Position numbers and translations under genes: made by a program. This document shows, one piece after another, positions 21,170 to 29,091 of a stretch of 64,000 nt of DNA; position 1 is the stretch's first letter; every line of letters begins with the position of its first letter. A model generated the notes under the pieces. That model saw only the letters and a program-made list of their open reading frames with translations. It did not search any database and had not been told where the DNA came from. This DNA comes from Bacteroidota bacterium. Lineage in GTDB: Bacteria > Bacteroidota > Bacteroidia > Bacteroidales > F082. The stretch lies in contig WOUZ01000002.1 in the NCBI GenBank assembly GCA_009773165.1, forward strand, positions 248,001-312,000, given 5' to 3'.

Positions 21170-22972
21170 CTATCGGTTCATTCTTATTATTCCAGTTGGC
21201 ACTTCAGAGGATTCCATAATCCTGCCTACCGGGTAGAGCATATATTGCTGATCCCACCAGGGAGTTCTTTGGTAAAACCAATTAAGTTGCATCCATTGAC
21301 TGCCTGCAAACTGTGAGTCGTTTTGTTTTTTTGCTTCATATTCAGTCTTTAAGCCTGGAATAGAATCAAGCATTTTTCGCGCTAAAGGTTCCATTACATA
21401 GGTTTCTGCATATTCTTTCTGCTCAAATATGGTGTTGAAAAAGCCCCATTCCACCAACGATCCATTGGCCCGTGGCTCAAGCATGTATGCTATGAGTCGT
21501 GCATTAGGTTGCTGCATGGGAATGATCATGCTTCCAGCCGGAAAAGTCTGTTGCTTTTTTTGTGTTTCATAATCCATTTTAGAGACTCTGTGACGCCCTT
21601 CGTAGGTTGATTTTTGCCATTCAATATTCGTGAAACGGTAAATTTCACACGGGATCGATTGCTCTTTTTCCAATGGAAACATCTCAATTCCATGAAGTTG
21701 AAGTCGGTAAAGAACATCTTGCCAAGCAACCGGTATGATGTAAGCTTCGGGTAATATTACTTCTGCAACAGGAATGCTTTTTTCAAAAAATGGCAAAAGA
21801 TACTCTTTAGGTTTTTCTTTGTCATATACAAACCAATCGCCGCCGGTAAGGTCGCTTTTACGAATTTCATATTCAACTCCTTTGAAAGGAATCATTACGC
21901 TATCGGTCATATCAACCTGATATTTTATGGCAAATGGATTTGCTCTGAAAGAATGGTCAGCTGTTTTGATATCGGCTTCACTTACGAGATTCTTAAGGTC
22001 GACAGCTTGCTTTTTAAGTATCTCAAGTGTAGCCAGGATGATTTCTTTTGTTGATTCAACCCTTTGGTAATAAGGTTTCAACATATGTGTTTCAACCAAT
22101 AAACCGGGACGGTTGCGAACAGCGGTATAGCCTTGTGAAAACATAGGGGAGGCTATTCCTGAAATCAAACCACTGCGCGGATCGTGCCATTTCCTGAAGC
22201 TTACATAAGGAAATACCGGGAAACCGACTTTTTCCATCAGTTTTTCCATAGCTGGTATGTAGGATTCGTTTTGCCATTTAGTGAGATCAGCATCCATTTG
22301 TCCGCCGTTTTCAAGTGCATAGGTGATAACATATTGATAGTCGGCCCCATCGGAAGTATGTGTGTCGATGAAGAATTCGGGTTGCCAGTGATGAAATAAC
22401 CTGAGCCATGCTTGCATCTCAGGGGCATCGGCTTTTAGATAGTCGCGGTTGAGATTGAGGTTCTGAGCAGTGGTTCTCCATCCCATTTGTTTTGGGCCGT
22501 TTTGGTTTATACGTCCATAAGAGCTGAATCGTTCATGTCCATCTGCATTGAAAATAGGGATGAAGAGTATTGAGACTTGTTCGAAAAGATCTTTTGACTG
22601 CTTGTTAACAACCCAATCGCGGAGGAGCATCAACATCGCATCTTTACCTTCTGATTCTCCTGGGTGGATGCAGGCTTGCACCATCAAAACTATTCTGCCC
22701 TGTTCACGTATCAGTTCTGGATCAGTCAGGCCGTCTTTGTCAAAAACAATATATTTTAGCGAGCGTCCTTCCGGACTCATACCAAACTCCTTTACGCTGA
22801 TCAGACCTGAAAAATCATCCAATTGATTGATGAACGCCATCGTTTCATTGTAGCGTGGTGTCTCGAGCAAGCCTGATTTTTCGTAATAAGTGAGCCAGTC
22901 AGTTTTTTGAGAAAATATATTTACAGTGAAACTTATCACCAAAATCAAAGCTAAAAGTAGTTTGTTTAACAT
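21170..22972 (-). CDS. M14 family zinc carboxypeptidase, exported
   Basis: This is a roughly 600-residue protein with an N-terminal signal peptide (LLLALILVISFTVNIFS). The peptidase M14 zinc ligands are visible as H103 and E106 in ACIHPGESEGKD, with the third His in FFIDTHTSDG. The probable catalytic Glu lies in RPGLLVETHMLKPY, and the substrate-binding NADGHERF region is present. The N-terminal catalytic domain is followed by about 250 residues with a beta-rich extension of unknown role. Secretion to the periplasm or outside and cleavage of C-terminal residues from peptides is the inferred role. An in-frame ATG three codons upstream (22981) is an alternative start. The gene converges on the hybrid kinase. 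Confidence 0.87.
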   Translation of the reverse strand: MLNKLLLALILVISFTVNIFSQKTDWLTYYEKSGLLETPRYNETMAFINQLDDFSGLISVKEFGMSPEGRSLKYIVFDKDGLTDPELIREQGRIVLMVQACIHPGESEGKDAMLMLLRDWVVNKQSKDLFEQVSILFIPIFNADGHERFSSYGRINQNGPKQMGWRTTAQNLNLNRDYLKADAPEMQAWLRLFHHWQPEFFIDTHTSDGADYQYVITYALENGGQMDADLTKWQNESYIPAMEKLMEKVGFPVFPYVSFRKWHDPRSGLISGIASPMFSQGYTAVRNRPGLLVETHMLKPYYQRVESTKEIILATLEILKKQAVDLKNLVSEADIKTADHSFRANPFAIKYQVDMTDSVMIPFKGVEYEIRKSDLTGGDWFVYDKEKPKEYLLPFFEKSIPVAEVILPEAYIIPVAWQDVLYRLQLHGIEMFPLEKEQSIPCEIYRFTNIEWQKSTYEGRHRVSKMDYETQKKQQTFPAGSMIIPMQQPNARLIAYMLEPRANGSLVEWGFFNTIFEQKEYAETYVMEPLARKMLDSIPGLKTEYEAKKQNDSQFAGSQWMQLNWFYQRTPWWDQQYMLYPVGRIMESSEVPTGIIRMNR

Positions 22973-23047
22973 AGTAAACAATTGTATTATAATGAATTAT
23001 ATTTTTTATTGCTTTTAACGATTGAAAAACATTTCAATCTCCTGAGT

Positions 23048-23416
23048 TTAATCATTCAACAACCAATCCATCGCATCCTCATATTTCACAAAAACTTTTG
23101 CTTTTACATTTCTGTTTACAGTAACGTTTTCCCAAAACATGGCCATCTCTTCCTAATTATCACTCACAACCAATGCGATTTTTTCGATAAAGCGTATGTT
23201 CTTCGAAACAGAATCACCAAGCATGAAAGTTTCAGTAATACTCAGATCATAAATGAGTTGCGTTTCATCACTTAATACTTTTCTATATCCACACTTTATG
23301 GCTTCGCGCATTATGGATTCGTTCAAATATAAAACTTCATCCAAACTATCATCTATGCCTACTGAAGTCACTATTAATACTTCATTTTCAGTCTTAAAAG
23401 TATGTTTGATAGCCAT
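23048..23416 (-). pseudogene. STAS/SpoIIAA-like small protein interrupted by an in-frame TAG
   Basis: The frame starts at 23416 (MAIKHTFKTENEVLIVTSVG) and runs 87 codons to a TAG at 23153-23155. The same frame then continues for 34 more sense codons (EEMAMFWENVTVNR to YEDAMDWLLND) and ends at a TAA at 23048. The downstream part looks like the natural C-terminal helix of small STAS or SpoIIAA-like proteins, in which an aromatic-rich helix precedes a final short strand and helix. One point mutation of a Lys, Gln or Glu codon would explain it. The intact product of about 122 residues would be a cytoplasmic protein of unknown partner. No regulator is adjacent. The family assignment is by general resemblance only. 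Confidence 0.65.
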
Positions 23417-23491
23417 AATGAATTGAATTTAAATATTATATGTATGAAATATGAAATGTCAATTTAGGTTTTCAAAATTAAAAAGTCAGAT

Positions 23492-23911
23492 TTAAATAAC
23501 CAACATCAAACTTAAAACAAATAAAACAAAGGCTAAGGGAGTGAAAATTCGGCGATCTAGCTGAGTAAACTCACCTTCGTCTTCTGAACGAAAAAAACCA
23601 AAAAACCGAAAGTCACCTATAGCTCTGATTAAAAGCAGACTCGACAAACCATAGATGAGGTTGTCGATTACATTGTCGTTATGCATTTCTATTAGCTGTC
23701 CTATGCGCATAAAAACAAGGCCTGATCCAAAAACAAGTAATAGGGATTGAATGATAAACAGGCGTTTTGATAACTTTTTACAATTATCGGTTTTGCAAGG
23801 TATAATATGAGCAGGTTTAAATTTGCCGGTAAGGATAACAATCCAAGAAAAGAGTGCCGTGAAGGCTAGTAAACCGCCTAATATATAAGCTGATAAAACT
23901 TGAAAAGTCAT
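23492..23911 (-). CDS. DUF3995 family membrane protein
   Basis: This is a 139-residue protein with about four hydrophobic helices. The segment LLIRAIGDFRFFGFFRSEDEGEFTQLDRRIFTPL matches the signature of DUF3995, where a conserved RAIGDFR-x-GFF is followed by an Asp and a proline before the last helix; I quote it in parts: RAIGDFRFFGFF at about 95-106 and LDRRIFTPL at about 118-126. No function is known for the family. The gene ends the stretch after pfkA on the same strand (28 bases apart), but there is no functional link that I can see. Confidence 0.72.
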   Translation of the reverse strand: MTFQVLSAYILGGLLAFTALFSWIVILTGKFKPAHIIPCKTDNCKKLSKRLFIIQSLLLVFGSGLVFMRIGQLIEMHNDNVIDNLIYGLSSLLLIRAIGDFRFFGFFRSEDEGEFTQLDRRIFTPLAFVLFVLSLMLVI

Positions 23912-23939
23912 ATGTAAGAGGTTAAAAAGGTGAAATATA

Positions 23940-24968
23940 TTATTGATCGCCCATACAAATATCCAATGCCCGGGCTTTATTGATAAGAGAATGATCTTTT
24001 GGAACCAAACTAAGCTTTCCGCCTACATCTTTCAGTGACATGCTCGTGGTTTGTCCGTTTTTGTTAATAACCATTCGTCCAAATCGTTCATCTGCAATTA
24101 GTTGAACTGCATGTGAACCGAAACGTGTTGCAAGAATCCGATCCATTGCCGAAGGACTTCCACCACGCTGAACATAACCAAGAATGGTGGTTCGGGTTTC
24201 TATTTTAGTTCCTTTTTCAATCATTTTTGCAACATAGGCAGCAGCCGAAGTTTCTTCGGCAGGTCGTTCGAGACCTTCAGCAACCACGACAATGGAATAT
24301 GGTTTCTTTTTGTAGGCTCTGTCAAGTAAATAACGGTTTACGGTTTTGGGATTATATCCAAGTTCAGGAATCAAAATGACATCGCCACCACCGGCAAGTC
24401 CGGCGTATAGTGTGAGCCACCCTGCGTTATGGCCCATCAGTTCGATGACCATGATGCGTTTATGTGAATTTGCAGTTGTGTGAAGTCTGTCAATTGCTTC
24501 TGTGGCAATCGTAACAGCCGAATCAAAACCAAAGGTAAAGTCAGTCCCAAAAACATCATTGTCGATGGTTTTTGGAATGCCAATTACATTTAGACCCTCT
24601 TCAGCCAGCATTGCTGCTGTTTTTTGTGTCCCATTTCCGCCAATACAAACAATGCAATCGAGGCCCATCTCACGATAATGTTTTTTGATCAGCTTTGGTT
24701 TGTCAGCTCCCGGCATTCCGGTTTTTTTGAAAGGCTTTTCACGTGATGTGCCCAAAATTGTACCTCCAAGGGTAAGTATTCCTGATAATGCTTCTTCTGT
24801 CAGAATCTCGAAATCATTGTGTATCAGTCCCGAAAAACCAGAGGATATGCCTATAACCTCCATGTTGTGACTAACAATTGCAGTTTTGCCAACGCCACGT
24901 ATTGCTGCATTGATGCCTGGACAGTCTCCACCAGCAGATAAAATTCCGACTCGTTTTTGTTTGGCCAT
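23940..24968 (-). CDS. pfkA: 6-phosphofructokinase
   Basis: This is a 342-residue PFK of the single-domain type, which phosphorylates fructose 6-phosphate in glycolysis. It has the nucleotide-binding start GGDCPGINA (13-21), the GGNGT loop (110-114), and the catalytic PKTIDND (132-138) with Asp136 as the expected base. The position that separates ATP from PPi enzymes (G104 in E. coli numbering) is Gly113 here, favouring ATP. The E. coli G124 position is Lys133, as in PPi enzymes and in some ATP enzymes of group III. The Asp of GGDGS is Asn112. ATP use is therefore the better guess but not certain. The ATG at 24968 is preferred over one 30 bases upstream because it gives the standard MAKQKRVGIL start. 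Confidence 0.9.
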   Translation of the reverse strand: MAKQKRVGILSAGGDCPGINAAIRGVGKTAIVSHNMEVIGISSGFSGLIHNDFEILTEEALSGILTLGGTILGTSREKPFKKTGMPGADKPKLIKKHYREMGLDCIVCIGGNGTQKTAAMLAEEGLNVIGIPKTIDNDVFGTDFTFGFDSAVTIATEAIDRLHTTANSHKRIMVIELMGHNAGWLTLYAGLAGGGDVILIPELGYNPKTVNRYLLDRAYKKKPYSIVVVAEGLERPAEETSAAAYVAKMIEKGTKIETRTTILGYVQRGGSPSAMDRILATRFGSHAVQLIADERFGRMVINKNGQTTSMSLKDVGGKLSLVPKDHSLINKARALDICMGDQ

Positions 24969-25098
24969 TACTTGTTGTGTATTAAAATCAAAAAGCAAAT
25001 TAAAGCTAATTATTAAGATTCAGGGAAGATAAAGGAAGAAAATTTTGGTTAATGACTGACATAGGTAGTTGGATAGGTAAAAACCGCGTAGAAATAAG

Positions 25099-25106
25099 TA
25101 TTTTTG
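25099..25106 (+). promoter_or_regulatory. Probable promoter -7 element for the symporter gene
   Basis: TATTTTTG, an exact TAnnTTTG match, lies 33 bases before the ATG at 25140. No good -33 element is visible at the expected spacing. Confidence 0.45.
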
Positions 25107-25139
25107 GCTTTTAAAGGACTCGAATCAAAATCAGAAATC

Positions 25140-26408
25140 ATGAAAATAAACCGCATTCCACTTCACTGGATCATCTTACTTGGCATGGCTGCCGGAGTTA
25201 TTTTTGGCGTATTAGCCGTTATCTTCGGATGGCATGAATTTACCTTGAACTGGATTAAACCATGGGGTACAGTTTTTATAAGCTTATTGAAAATGATAGC
25301 TATCCCGCTTATCATTGTTTCATTGATAAACGGTATTTCGGGTTTAAATGACGTTTCGAAATTGTCTCGCATTGGATTGAAAACCATAAGTTTATATTTG
25401 ATTACAACTGTAATTGCCGTGAGTATTGGCTTGGTTGTTGTCAATATTACCCAACCTGGTAAGTTCCTTTCACAGGAAAAATCGGCTGAGTTTCGAGAAA
25501 AGTATGCATCCAATGTGACGCAAACGGTCAATGAGGAGAGTGGCCCTTTACAGTTTATTGTTGATCTTGTTCCTGACAATATTTTTAACGCTATGACCAA
25601 CAATACCAATATGTTGCAGGTCATTTTCTTTTCGTTGCTTTTTGGTATTGCTGTTGTGATGGTTCCGGCAGAGAAGACGCTGCAGGTTCGACAGTTTTTC
25701 GATGCGCTGAACGATATTGTGATGCAGATGATTCATCTGATCATGAAAGCCGCTCCTGTTGGTGTTTTTGCACTTATTGCCAGTATGACAACACAATTGG
25801 CAGGCAATAATATTAAAGATACGTTACAGCTTTTTGGTACTCTTGGTATGTATGCAATTACCGTAGTGGCTGGACTTTTGATTGTAATTTTCATTATTTA
25901 TCCTCTTTTCATCCGGTTTTTTACAAAAATCAGATATAAAACATTCTTGAAAGGTATTTCTCCAGCGCAACTTTTGGCTTTTTCAACAAGTTCAAGTGCA
26001 GCAACACTTCCTGTAACTATGGAATGCTGTGAAGAAAATCTGGGAATAAAAAAAGAAATTACCGGTTTTGTGCTTCCTTTGGGAGCAACTGTAAATATGG
26101 ATGGAACCAGCTTATATCAAGCAGTAGCGGCTGTTTTTCTAGCACAGATTTATGGAATGGACCTAACGCTGGGCCAGCAAATGACAATTATCTTAACGGC
26201 AACTTTAGCTTCAATTGGTTCGGCAGCAGTGCCCGGTGCAGGAATGATTATGTTGGTTATTGTACTTAATTCTGTTGGAGTTCCTACTGAAGGTATCGCT
26301 CTTATTTTTGCTGTTGACCGTCCGTTAGACATGTTACGGACTGTTGTTAATGTGACTGGAGACGCTGCTGTAGCATGTGTTGTAGCTAATTCAGAATCAA
26401 AGGACTAA
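25140..26408 (+). CDS. Dicarboxylate/amino acid:cation symporter (DAACS, GltP/DctA-like)
   Basis: This is a 422-residue inner-membrane symporter of the glutamate/C4-dicarboxylate family. The first re-entrant hairpin carries FSTSSSAATLPVTME, the serine-rich signature. The helix-7 motif is present as GATVNMDGTSLYQ (usually NMDGT), and the second hairpin reads SIGSAAVPGAGMIML. The last helix contains the substrate-contact region DRPLDMLRTVVNVTGDAA, where Arg in MLRT and Asp in TGD favour an acidic amino acid or dicarboxylate. Na+ or H+ coupling cannot be told apart with confidence. The ATG at 25140 is used; an in-frame upstream TTG overlaps the promoter. An Asp-box protein gene follows by 22 bases. 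Confidence 0.92.
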   Translation: MKINRIPLHWIILLGMAAGVIFGVLAVIFGWHEFTLNWIKPWGTVFISLLKMIAIPLIIVSLINGISGLNDVSKLSRIGLKTISLYLITTVIAVSIGLVVVNITQPGKFLSQEKSAEFREKYASNVTQTVNEESGPLQFIVDLVPDNIFNAMTNNTNMLQVIFFSLLFGIAVVMVPAEKTLQVRQFFDALNDIVMQMIHLIMKAAPVGVFALIASMTTQLAGNNIKDTLQLFGTLGMYAITVVAGLLIVIFIIYPLFIRFFTKIRYKTFLKGISPAQLLAFSTSSSAATLPVTMECCEENLGIKKEITGFVLPLGATVNMDGTSLYQAVAAVFLAQIYGMDLTLGQQMTIILTATLASIGSAAVPGAGMIMLVIVLNSVGVPTEGIALIFAVDRPLDMLRTVVNVTGDAAVACVVANSESKD

Positions 26409-26430
26409 CTTAATTTTCAACTTTTAATCA

Positions 26431-27984
26431 ATGAAACAATTACTCGTTTTAATTTTTATCCTAAATACAAGCTTATTGTTTGGACAACACCAAAATGTGC
26501 AAATTGGGAATTTCAATGGTCCAAACGAACCATCCATTTGGGTCAATCCAAAAAACACACAGGAGATTATGGCTGGATCCAATCTGAATTTCTGGTATTA
26601 TTCTCAGGATGGTGGATATAACTGGACTTCAGGCACATTGGTATCCCCTGAATACGGTGTTTGGGGCGATCCTGTTATTGTAACTGATACAGCCGGTGAC
26701 TTTTATTTTTTCCATTTGGCTAACCCTGTCGCAGGGAACTGGATTGACCGTATCGTTTGTCAGAAATTCGATAAAGCATCACAAAGCTGGAGTCCGGGCA
26801 CTTTTACCGGGTTAAACGGCGACAAGGCTCAGGATAAACACTGGGCTGTTGTAGATCAAAATATGAATGTCATATACCTTACCTGGACACAGTTTGATGA
26901 TTATGGAAGTAGCAGTTCATTTTGCCAAAGCAATATAAGGTTTAGTAAATCAGCCGATGGTGGTCAAACATGGTCGGAGGCTATCACTATAAATCAGGTT
27001 GCGGGCGATTGTATTGATGGAGATAACACGGTGGAAGGTGCAGTTCCTGCAGTTGGACCTAATGGCGAAATTTTTGTCTCTTGGGGAGGTCCATCCGGAA
27101 TTGTTTTCGACCGCTCTACTGACGGAGGTACAACCTGGCTGGATTCGGATATCTTCGTAACTTCTCAACCCGGAGGTTGGGATCTTGATATACCTGGTTT
27201 AGCTCGGGCAAACGGCATGCCTGTTACTAAATGTGATCTAAGCAATGGAGCCCATCATGGCACTATTTATATAAACTATGCCGATCAAAGTAACGGAAGT
27301 AACGATACCGATATATGGCTTGTTAAGTCAACCGACAATGGAACAACATGGTCCGAACCAAAACGCGTGAATGATGATCCAACGGGAAAACATCAGTTTT
27401 TAAGCTGGATGGATATTGACCAATCGAATGGTAAAATCTATATTGTTTTTTACGACAGGCGCAACCACATGGGCAATGCAACAGATGTTTTTGTAGCAGT
27501 TTCGGATGATGGCGGGGAGACCTTTCTGAATTTCAAAGTGAGTGAAACGGATTTTACCCCTTCCTCAAGTGGATATTTCTTTGGCGACTATAATAATATT
27601 TCAGCAGTTAATAATATTGTTCGGCCCATATGGACACGCAGAGAGAGCAATGGCTCACTCAATCTTCAAGTGGCCATTGTTGATCTGACTGTTTCGTTGC
27701 CCGAAAACCTTTCCTCTATTCTGAATCTTGAGCAGAATGTGCCAAATCCTTTCTCGGAAGTCACAATTTTCTCATACAGATTAAAAAAAACTTCCAGACT
27801 TAAGCTGGCAATCTTCGATATGCTTGGAAATGAGTTGATCGTACTTAATGATGGTTTGGTGAATGCAGGAAAATATGAGGTGCTGTTTGATAATTCAAAA
27901 CATCAGCTTTCAACTGGTGCATATTTTTTTGGATTAACCTCTGAAGACCAAACACAGCATAGAAAGATGGTTATCTCGCGTTAG
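26431..27984 (+). CDS. Secreted Asp-box beta-propeller protein with T9SS sorting domain
   Basis: This is a 517-residue exported protein with a signal peptide (LLVLIFILNTSLLFG). At least five Asp boxes (SxDxGxTW) are visible: SQDGGYNW, SADGGQTW, STDGGTTW, STDNGTTW and SDDGGETF. This is the repeat of sialidase-type propellers. The C-terminal roughly 85 residues form a T9SS sorting domain (NVPNPFSEVTIFSY at its start, GAYFFGL and RKMVISR at its end). The fold is shared by sialidases and by non-enzymatic proteins. I could not place the arginine triad needed for a sialidase, so no activity is assigned. It starts 22 bases after the DAACS symporter and is probably in its operon. Confidence 0.85.
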   Translation: MKQLLVLIFILNTSLLFGQHQNVQIGNFNGPNEPSIWVNPKNTQEIMAGSNLNFWYYSQDGGYNWTSGTLVSPEYGVWGDPVIVTDTAGDFYFFHLANPVAGNWIDRIVCQKFDKASQSWSPGTFTGLNGDKAQDKHWAVVDQNMNVIYLTWTQFDDYGSSSSFCQSNIRFSKSADGGQTWSEAITINQVAGDCIDGDNTVEGAVPAVGPNGEIFVSWGGPSGIVFDRSTDGGTTWLDSDIFVTSQPGGWDLDIPGLARANGMPVTKCDLSNGAHHGTIYINYADQSNGSNDTDIWLVKSTDNGTTWSEPKRVNDDPTGKHQFLSWMDIDQSNGKIYIVFYDRRNHMGNATDVFVAVSDDGGETFLNFKVSETDFTPSSSGYFFGDYNNISAVNNIVRPIWTRRESNGSLNLQVAIVDLTVSLPENLSSILNLEQNVPNPFSEVTIFSYRLKKTSRLKLAIFDMLGNELIVLNDGLVNAGKYEVLFDNSKHQLSTGAYFFGLTSEDQTQHRKMVISR

Positions 27985-28272
27985 TCTTTTAGGGGCACTA
28001 GTGAAGGTTTATGCGGCATATTTGTTCAGAAAAAACTTTCATTGAACTTTTTTCTTCTTATTTCGTTTAAAGAGAGTTTGATCTTACACAAGGAAGATCG
28101 AAGAAATTTTGTAAGTGGTTTGGATGATCATTTTCTCTTAATTTACTATTTAACTGTAAATTAAAGTTGGTTCAATGAAAGATAGTTAAACTGAATTTCA
28201 GGTTGAATGCAACCATCGCCACAATGAAAGCGTCTTTTTTTACGTTTATAATCTTGCAAAAAAAACAAGCGC

Positions 28273-28932
28273 ATGATACATGAAGAGCTGAGGCCAATAT
28301 TAGACCTAACACGACGTAAAGCGTTGGAAATGAATAGTTTTGATCTATCATTTGATACCCTCAGCCAAATTCCCGAATTCCCGTTATCCGATCTTAAATC
28401 TTTTGTTCCCTCTACTGAGGATTTAGTTCGACTCTTATTGGAGTATGAATTGGAAAAATTTACAGACATAGTTGAGAATAATGACCTGCTCGATAAAAAT
28501 GCAATTGATGCGATGATGCATGTTTCGGTCGAGATTTCCCGAAAATTCAATGATATTTTCCCGTCGCTTTCTCCACAGATCAAACTCCGTTATCCGGCAG
28601 TGTATCACGAACAGTTTCAAAAACGATTGAAGGTAATTTCTGAGAAGATACGAATTAATCTTGGCATTGGCATGGGGCAGGGAATGTATCGCAGCGATTT
28701 AAGTGCAGAGCTCATTTCACGTCTTTATCTAAGTCGCTTGATTGATATTCATAACCCTGACTTTTTCCCTTTGGAATCATTCTCTTTCGACGTACTTTTT
28801 AATCAGATGTTTGAAAGTCTGATACGTAGTATAGCCACACCTGAAGGGTTGAAATACTTTGAAAAACAATTGAAGATCAATAACCTACAGCCCAGATCAA
28901 AGAAAAAAACTCAACAAAGCGTACTTCATTGA
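28273..28932 (+). CDS. TetR/AcrR-like protein with divergent N-terminal region
   Basis: This is a 219-residue soluble helical protein. The C-terminal two thirds (SPQIKLRYPAVYHEQFQKRL, then GIGMGQGMYRSDLSAELISRLY and FNQMFESLIRSIATPEGLKY) read like the ligand-binding domain of Bacteroidetes TetR regulators. The first 60 residues align in length and order with the TetR helix-turn-helix (TRRKALEMNSFDLSFDTLSQ; then LVRLLLEYELEKF where regulators have LVxAVVEYHLEKF). The turn and recognition helix are degenerate: PEFPLSDLKSFVPSTED replaces the usual GISKKTLYQHFKNKDE pattern. It may be a regulator with altered binding or a protein that has lost DNA binding. No target gene is adjacent in an obvious way. 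Confidence 0.6.
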   Translation: MIHEELRPILDLTRRKALEMNSFDLSFDTLSQIPEFPLSDLKSFVPSTEDLVRLLLEYELEKFTDIVENNDLLDKNAIDAMMHVSVEISRKFNDIFPSLSPQIKLRYPAVYHEQFQKRLKVISEKIRINLGIGMGQGMYRSDLSAELISRLYLSRLIDIHNPDFFPLESFSFDVLFNQMFESLIRSIATPEGLKYFEKQLKINNLQPRSKKKTQQSVLH

Positions 28933-28944
28933 GTTAATTTTAAG

Positions 28945-29017
28945 TGACCCCGGAGGGACTCGAACCCCCAACCGACAGAACCGGAATCTGCTATTCTATC
29001 CATTGAACTACGAGGCC
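28945..29017 (-). tRNA. tRNA-Arg (anticodon CCG)
   Basis: The 73-base minus-strand sequence folds as a tRNA. The acceptor stem is GGCCTCG with CGGGGTC (two G-U pairs), followed by the D-arm GTTC/GAAT, the anticodon stem GCAGA/TCTGT with loop TTCCGGT, and the T-arm GGGGG/CCCTC with loop TTCGAGT. The loop places CCG at positions 34-36, reading CGG arginine codons. CCA is not encoded, and A follows the acceptor stem. It lies 75 bases past the ABC transporter stop. Confidence 0.95.
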
Positions 29018-29091
29018 ATTTAAGGTTGCAAAAATACAGCCTTTTATTCAATTTAAAAAAAAAGAAGTCAATTCATTTCTATAAAGGAAAT

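Noticed and set aside
21000-27000. Mobile element or pathogenicity-island boundary around the broken STAS-like gene
   Set aside because: No transposase, integrase, terminal inverted repeat, target duplication or tRNA gene is near. The flanking genes are standard housekeeping genes.
28030-28070. AT-rich imperfect palindrome after the Asp-box protein as a terminator
   Set aside because: The stem consists almost only of A-T pairs with a mismatch and no clear GC core. I could not call it with confidence.
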